Assembly: GCA_011525185.1 (NCBI GenBank)
Contig: WTIQ01000041.1
Span: 1-10,583, forward strand
Direction: 5' to 3'
DNA length: 10,583 nucleotides
Source of the DNA: Paracoccaceae bacterium
GTDB taxonomy: Bacteria; Pseudomonadota; Alphaproteobacteria; Rhodobacterales; Rhodobacteraceae
Part shown: positions 6,808-10,583 of the stretch, piece after piece
Numbering within the stretch: position 1 is the first letter of the stretch
Layout: each line of letters starts with the position of its first letter
Program-made: the position numbers and the translations under genes
The notes under the pieces: model-generated
Seen by the model: only the letters and a program-made list of their open reading frames with translations
The model's database searches: none
Told to the model about the DNA's origin: nothing

Positions 6808-7425
6808 ATGGTCCAAATTGATATTTTGACAGTTGATTATCTCTTTGCCTTGATCGGCATCACCCTTTTTGCGGCGATTACACCTGGGCCTAATAATGCG
6901 CTGGTCGCAACCTCTGGTCTCAGCTTTGGCTATAAGCGCACTGTGCCACATATTTTGGGGATTGCGTTTGGCTTTGGGGTGATGATTTTTGTGGTGAGTT
7001 TTGCCCTTGGTCAGTTGATTGCGCAAAGCGCTCTTATACAAGAGATCTTGCGCTGGATTGGGGCGGCCGTACTGATCTATGTGGCGTTTAAAATAGCGCG
7101 TCAGGGTAGTTTGGGCACGACCGAGGCACAGCTGCGCCCCTTTCATGCCTATGAAGCGGCGCTTTTTCAATGGGTCAACCCCAAAGCATGGTCTATGGCC
7201 TTGGCGATTTCATCACAATTCACCCTTGCACAGGCTCCAATACGCAGCGCGACGATTGTGGCGCTTGTCTCAGTTGCGATTGGCCTTCTCTCCGCCTCTC
7301 TCTGGACAGTTTTTGGCACACAACTGCGTCGGTTCTTGTCTACAGATGAACGGCTTCGCTGGTTTTATCGCTCTATGGGATTGACGCTTGTGGGTTTTGT
7401 CTTTGTGCTCCTGCTTCGCTCATAA
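6808..7425 (+). CDS. LysE/RhtB-family amino-acid exporter
   Basis: Inner-membrane protein of 205 residues with about six hydrophobic segments (roughly 9-30, 42-66, 75-97, 112-134, 146-170 and 184-203). The family signature after the first segment is TPGPNNALVATSG (25-37). Members export amino acids or their derivatives; lysine, homoserine, threonine and cysteine are known substrates in other bacteria, and which applies here cannot be told. The QWVNPKAW motif (about 121-128) is also typical. ATG 6808 begins three bases after the cca stop; only a weak GAG lies upstream, so translation may depend on ribosomes finishing cca. It is probably the last gene of the hslO operon, with a terminator hairpin about 110 bases downstream. 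Confidence 0.9.
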   Translation: MVQIDILTVDYLFALIGITLFAAITPGPNNALVATSGLSFGYKRTVPHILGIAFGFGVMIFVVSFALGQLIAQSALIQEILRWIGAAVLIYVAFKIARQGSLGTTEAQLRPFHAYEAALFQWVNPKAWSMALAISSQFTLAQAPIRSATIVALVSVAIGLLSASLWTVFGTQLRRFLSTDERLRWFYRSMGLTLVGFVFVLLLRS

Positions 7426-7674
7426 AAGACACCTCGGCGCAATTTCATATCGGTTTGAAATAGAGCAGACGGAAGAATTTCCAAAGACCTTTGGATAATA
7501 ACAAAAAAACCCCGCCCGATGGCACCACCGGCCCGCGCCTGCCTGCCCCCTCGGCAGGCGCAGGCCTCTTTTCTAAATGGGAGCAGCGGTATGCAGAAGC
7601 TTTTCCATTTACTTTTTCAAAATCCTTGCTATCCTGAACGGCTTTTTTGAGTTGATCGGTCCAAGGACATTGTG
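7426..7674 (+). other. Intergenic region before the ABC exporter genes
   Basis: About 250 bases without a gene. It holds the terminator hairpin described at 7537-7574, an A-run joined to CCCCGCCC (7503-7516), and presumably the promoter for the ABC genes in the AT-rich stretch 7600-7650. TATCCT (7630-7635) could be a -10 element, with TTTACT (7609-7614) upstream, but the 15-bp spacing is short, so I do not call it. AAGGA at 7663-7667 is a good ribosome binding site, seven bases before ATG 7675. Confidence 0.4.
7537..7574 (+). terminator. Rho-independent terminator after the hslO operon
   Basis: GCCTGCC (7541-7547) pairs with GGCAGGC (7553-7559) around a CCCTC loop. After a two-base bulge on the right side (GC, 7560-7561), GCCT (7537-7540) pairs with AGGC (7562-7565), giving 11 pairs in all. 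The stem is followed by CTCTTTTCT, a U-rich tail. The position, between the LysE gene and the ABC exporter genes, fits a terminator. On the other strand a run of seven T lies beyond CCCC at 7503-7513, but no stem directly abuts it. Confidence 0.65.
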
Positions 7675-9504
7675 ATGTTTAGATTTTTCGAAAACTTAGT
7701 CGATCCCTTTGCCCCCTATGACGATAGCGGCAATCCGTCGACAAAGATCATTCCCTTTCTAAAAGACTATTGTCGTCCCTTTTATGGCGTCTTTCTCCTC
7801 ACAGGTTTGTTTTCTCTGATTAACGCAGGAACCGAACTGGCCCTTATCTACATGACGGGTTGGGTTGTGGACATTATGCAAGGCGATCCAAAGAGCGTGA
7901 TTGCCGAGAATATGGGCGTTCTTATCGCAGTTTCTATCTTCTTGGTCTTTCTCAAACCCATCGTCCACGGCATTCATGTGGGCCTCATCAACAATACCAT
8001 CATGCCCAATCTTGGCACCCTGATCCGATGGCGCGCGCATCGTCATGTTTTAAAGCAATCTGTAGGTTGGTTTGAAAATGATTTTGCAGGCCGCATTGCA
8101 AATCGGGTTATGCAAGCCCCTCCTGCGGTGAATGAGGTTGTCTTTCACATCTTTGATGCGGTGAGCTATGCACTGGCCTATGTCTTGGGCGCGATGATCC
8201 TGCTGTGGTATGCGGATCCTCAACTGACAATGCCGCTGGCCCTTTGGTTTGTGGGCTATGTGATTTTACTCAGCCGCGTGATCAAATATGTCTCGCCTGC
8301 TTCTGAACGCTCGTCAGACGCGCGATCCAAGCTCAACGGGCGCATTGTGGATGGCTATACCAATATCCAATCGGTGAAGCTCTTTGCCGATGAAGCCGAT
8401 GAATTGGACTATGCAAAAGAGGCGATCACCTTTACCCGCGAGACGGTGAAAAAGGAAATGCGCATCTATACGAGCATGGATATTATTCTCTTTGTGTTAA
8501 ACGGCTGTTTGGTTGTCGGCGTGATTGGCTGGTCGATCTATTTATGGTCAGAGGGGCGCGCCAGTGTCGGTATCGTTGCCGCGGCCTCAGCTCTTGTCTT
8601 GCGGCTCAGCTCAATGACGGGCTGGATCATGTGGGCGGTGACAGGTTTTTTTCGTGAAATCGGCGTTGTTTCCGAAGGCATGCGCACCATTGCCCAACCC
8701 ATTGACCTTGTGGACCAACAAGGTGCGAAGGCGCTTAAGGTGAGCGCCTCTCAAATCACTTTCACCGAGGTGAGCCATCATTACGGAAAGATCAGCGGGG
8801 GACTTGATAAGCTGTCCCTCACCATAAACCCTGGCGAAAAAATCGGTCTAATCGGGCGATCGGGCGCAGGCAAGTCGACGCTGGTTAAGCTTTTGCTGCG
8901 GTTTTATGAGTTGGAACGGGGCACGATCGAAATAGACGGGCAAGACATTTCTGGTGTCACTCAGGCGAGCTTACGCAAAGCAATTGGCATGGTGCAACAA
9001 GACAGCAGCCTCTTGCACCGCTCTATCCGAGACAACATACGCTATGGGCGCAAAGACGCCTCCGAGGAAGACATCATCAAGGCCGCTCAGCAAGCGGAGG
9101 CGCATGAGTTTGTTCTGGGCCTTTCCGATCCGAGCGGGAACAGCGGCTATGATGCGGAAGTGGGGGAACGTGGCGTTAAATTATCAGGCGGTCAACGCCA
9201 ACGGATTGCGCTGGCCCGCGTTATTCTCAAAAATGCCCCGATCCTTCTCTTGGACGAGGCAACAAGTGCTCTAGATAGTGAAAGTGAAGCGGCCATTCAA
9301 AAAACGCTCTATGGTATGATGAAAGGGAAAACCGTCATTGCAATCGCCCATCGCCTGTCCACCATTGCCCATATGGACCGTATCCTTGTCATGGATCAGG
9401 GGCGCATTGTCGAGCAAGGCACGCACAGTGAATTACTGGCTCAAGGCGGTCTTTATGCCGGATTTTGGGCGCGACAATCAGGCGGCTTTATAGATGCACT
9501 TTAG
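7675..9504 (+). CDS. ABC exporter half-transporter (membrane domain plus ATPase), subunit 1
   Basis: Inner-membrane exporter of the B-subfamily type, 609 residues. Six membrane segments are visible (about 37-60, 80-102, 156-178, 185-203, 260-290, 300-325), with the linker motif GWFENDFAGR (121-130). The ATPase domain has Walker A GRSGAGKST (394-402, K400), Q-loop MVQQD (Q441/Q442), signature LSGGQ (503-507), Walker B ILLLDE (523-528, catalytic E528), SALD D-loop and H-loop H559. All catalytic positions look canonical. The substrate is unknown; lipids, peptides and drugs are all handled by this family. ATG 7675 is preferred over GTG 7672 because AAGGA lies seven bases upstream. The next gene starts within its last codons and encodes a paralogous subunit, so a heterodimer is likely. 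No accessory outer-membrane or periplasmic adaptor gene is visible. Confidence 0.92.
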   Translation: MFRFFENLVDPFAPYDDSGNPSTKIIPFLKDYCRPFYGVFLLTGLFSLINAGTELALIYMTGWVVDIMQGDPKSVIAENMGVLIAVSIFLVFLKPIVHGIHVGLINNTIMPNLGTLIRWRAHRHVLKQSVGWFENDFAGRIANRVMQAPPAVNEVVFHIFDAVSYALAYVLGAMILLWYADPQLTMPLALWFVGYVILLSRVIKYVSPASERSSDARSKLNGRIVDGYTNIQSVKLFADEADELDYAKEAITFTRETVKKEMRIYTSMDIILFVLNGCLVVGVIGWSIYLWSEGRASVGIVAAASALVLRLSSMTGWIMWAVTGFFREIGVVSEGMRTIAQPIDLVDQQGAKALKVSASQITFTEVSHHYGKISGGLDKLSLTINPGEKIGLIGRSGAGKSTLVKLLLRFYELERGTIEIDGQDISGVTQASLRKAIGMVQQDSSLLHRSIRDNIRYGRKDASEEDIIKAAQQAEAHEFVLGLSDPSGNSGYDAEVGERGVKLSGGQRQRIALARVILKNAPILLLDEATSALDSESEAAIQKTLYGMMKGKTVIAIAHRLSTIAHMDRILVMDQGRIVEQGTHSELLAQGGLYAGFWARQSGGFIDAL

Positions 9505-10583
9505 CCTCTTACGCCCTCAGAGTTGGATTGACAGCCTTGCCCCCGCCAAAGGGGCGCCCCCCCAAAGGCTTTACCCTTTTGTGCACTGGTGCCTCAGGGG
9601 GAGTTATTTTGCCATCGCCGTAGCGGCCTTGGCCACGATCCTTGCAGGATTTATGGAAATGCTCACCGCGAGCATTCTGGGCCTTTTGATTGATGTGGTG
9701 ATCGAGGCAGGGCCAACCCGTGTTTTTCAAGAAGAGGCTTGGTTTTTAATCGGTGCAGCTCTTTTTATCCTCTTTGCTAGGCCTCTGGCTTTCATGTTTT
9801 CAGCCTATATGCAAACGGTCGTGATCGCGCCGAATTTGCGCAAATTGGTGATGACGCGCCTACACCGCTGGACCCTTGGACACGCCACAACGTTTTTTGA
9901 CAATGACTTTGCGGGTCGCATTGCGCAAAAGGAAGTGACAGCCGCGCGCGCACTCACCGATGTGGTGGTTGAGTTTTTGCACACGGCTCTCTTTGCCGTG
10001 GCCTCTATTGTTGCCGCCTTTGTGATCGTCGCAACAATCGATATACGCATCGCGCTTGCCCTTGCCCTCTGGGTTTCGGGCTTTTTTGTCCTCATGCGGT
10101 ATTTTTTGCCCCGCGTCCGCGTAAAATCTGCCGCACGCGCAGAGGCGCAGGCGATCACCACAGGACAAATTGTTGATACGGTGAGCAATATCAACACAGT
10201 CAAGCTCTTTGCGAACTCATATTACGAGGACAATGCCGCCTTGGGGGCCTTTGATCAATTGCGCTCCACATCACTGGCCTATGGATGGACCCTGATCTGG
10301 TTCCGCGCAGCACTGTTGACCTATTCAGGTGTGATCTTCGTGATCGTCATCAGCGGCACGGTTTGGCTTTGGTCCCAAGGAGAGGCCACGCCCGGCGCTG
10401 TGGTCGCGGCGGGCTCAGTGGCCATGCGGCTGATGATGATGGCAGGCTGGGTCAGCTTTTCCTTGATGACCATATACACAAATTTGGGCGAAGTCGAAGA
10501 CGGCATGCGCACCCTCTCGCCGCCCCATAGATTGACGGATCACCCGAACGCCTCTGAGCTCAGCGTGACAGAGGCAAAAGTAG
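9494..10583 (+). CDS. ABC exporter half-transporter, subunit 2 (cut by right edge)
   Basis: The frame opens at ATG 9494, overlaps the end of subunit 1 by 11 nt, and stays open for 363 codons to the end of the window. It begins MHFSLLRPQSWIDSL and has the six-segment membrane domain. It is paralogous to subunit 1: FFDNDFAGRIAQ (134-145) matches WFENDFAGRIAN, NINTVKLFAN matches NIQSVKLFAD, and MMMAGWVSF followed by EVEDGMRTL matches the same stretch before the ATPase domain. The ATPase domain would begin right at the edge (SELSVTEAKV), so its catalytic residues cannot be judged. In many heterodimeric exporters one ATP site is degenerate; whether that holds here is unknown. The upstream ribosome site is weak (AGGCGG about 9 bases away), consistent with coupling to subunit 1. 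Confidence 0.9.
   Translation, partial: MHFSLLRPQSWIDSLAPAKGAPPQRLYPFVHWCLRGSYFAIAVAALATILAGFMEMLTASILGLLIDVVIEAGPTRVFQEEAWFLIGAALFILFARPLAFMFSAYMQTVVIAPNLRKLVMTRLHRWTLGHATTFFDNDFAGRIAQKEVTAARALTDVVVEFLHTALFAVASIVAAFVIVATIDIRIALALALWVSGFFVLMRYFLPRVRVKSAARAEAQAITTGQIVDTVSNINTVKLFANSYYEDNAALGAFDQLRSTSLAYGWTLIWFRAALLTYSGVIFVIVISGTVWLWSQGEATPGAVVAAGSVAMRLMMMAGWVSFSLMTIYTNLGEVEDGMRTLSPPHRLTDHPNASELSVTEAKV

Noticed and set aside
7503..7516. A-run followed by CCCCGCCC, resembling half of a minus-strand terminator
   Set aside because: The matching GGGCGGGG arm is missing nearby, so no stem abuts the T-run on the minus strand.
9805..10203. Open frames of 132 and 102 codons on the minus strand opposite the second ABC gene
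   Set aside because: The translations are Ala/Thr/Arg-rich antisense of a membrane domain and have no motif; the plus-strand frame from 9494 explains the region.
10285..10530. 81-codon plus-strand open frame with His/Arg-rich product
   Set aside because: It is an out-of-frame reading of the second ABC gene, whose frame is continuous from 9494 to the window end.

Overview
The window looks like chromosomal core from an alphaproteobacterium, most probably a Rhodobacteraceae/Roseobacter-type bacterium of moderate GC. This rests on three things: the short single-ACT form of IlvA, the sequence style of ArgG, Hsp33 and the CCA enzyme, and the pairing of an HPt protein with a response regulator fused to a PP2C phosphatase. 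No search was run, so the placement is inference. I see no mobile element, CRISPR array, tRNA or rRNA.

Left part (1-1721): the 5' end of argG runs off the left edge on the minus strand. It is divergent from ilvA on the plus strand; both are amino-acid biosynthesis genes.

Signalling pair (1699-3562): a small minus-strand HPt gene and a plus-strand REC-PP2C (RsbU/RbaY-like) gene diverge from a 230-250 bp control region. That region holds a 17-bp palindrome and a perfect 13-bp inverted repeat whose right arm carries the ribosome binding site of the phosphatase gene. The likely scheme, by family knowledge, is that the HPt protein passes a phosphoryl group to the REC domain and the phosphatase output feeds an anti-anti-sigma partner switch. 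The kinase and the STAS/anti-sigma partners are not in the window. Both genes end tail to tail with neighbours: HPt overlaps the ilvA 3' end by 23 nt, and the phosphatase gene stops 5 nt from a NUDIX gene.

Housekeeping cluster (3568-7425): a minus-strand NUDIX hydrolase diverges from a tight plus-strand run, hslO (Hsp33), a CoA-pyrophosphatase-type NUDIX gene, cca (tRNA nucleotidyltransferase) and a LysE-family exporter. Successive starts overlap or nearly touch the previous stops, so this is very probably one operon. It appears to end at a GC-rich terminator hairpin near 7537-7574.

Right part (7675-10583): two overlapping genes for ABC exporter half-transporters (membrane domain plus ATPase), probably a heterodimer. 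The second runs off the right edge before its ATPase domain.

The most interesting non-coding signal is the perfect inverted repeat at 2253-2296, a possible translational switch or operator for the phosphatase. Nothing here is clearly a new biological system.
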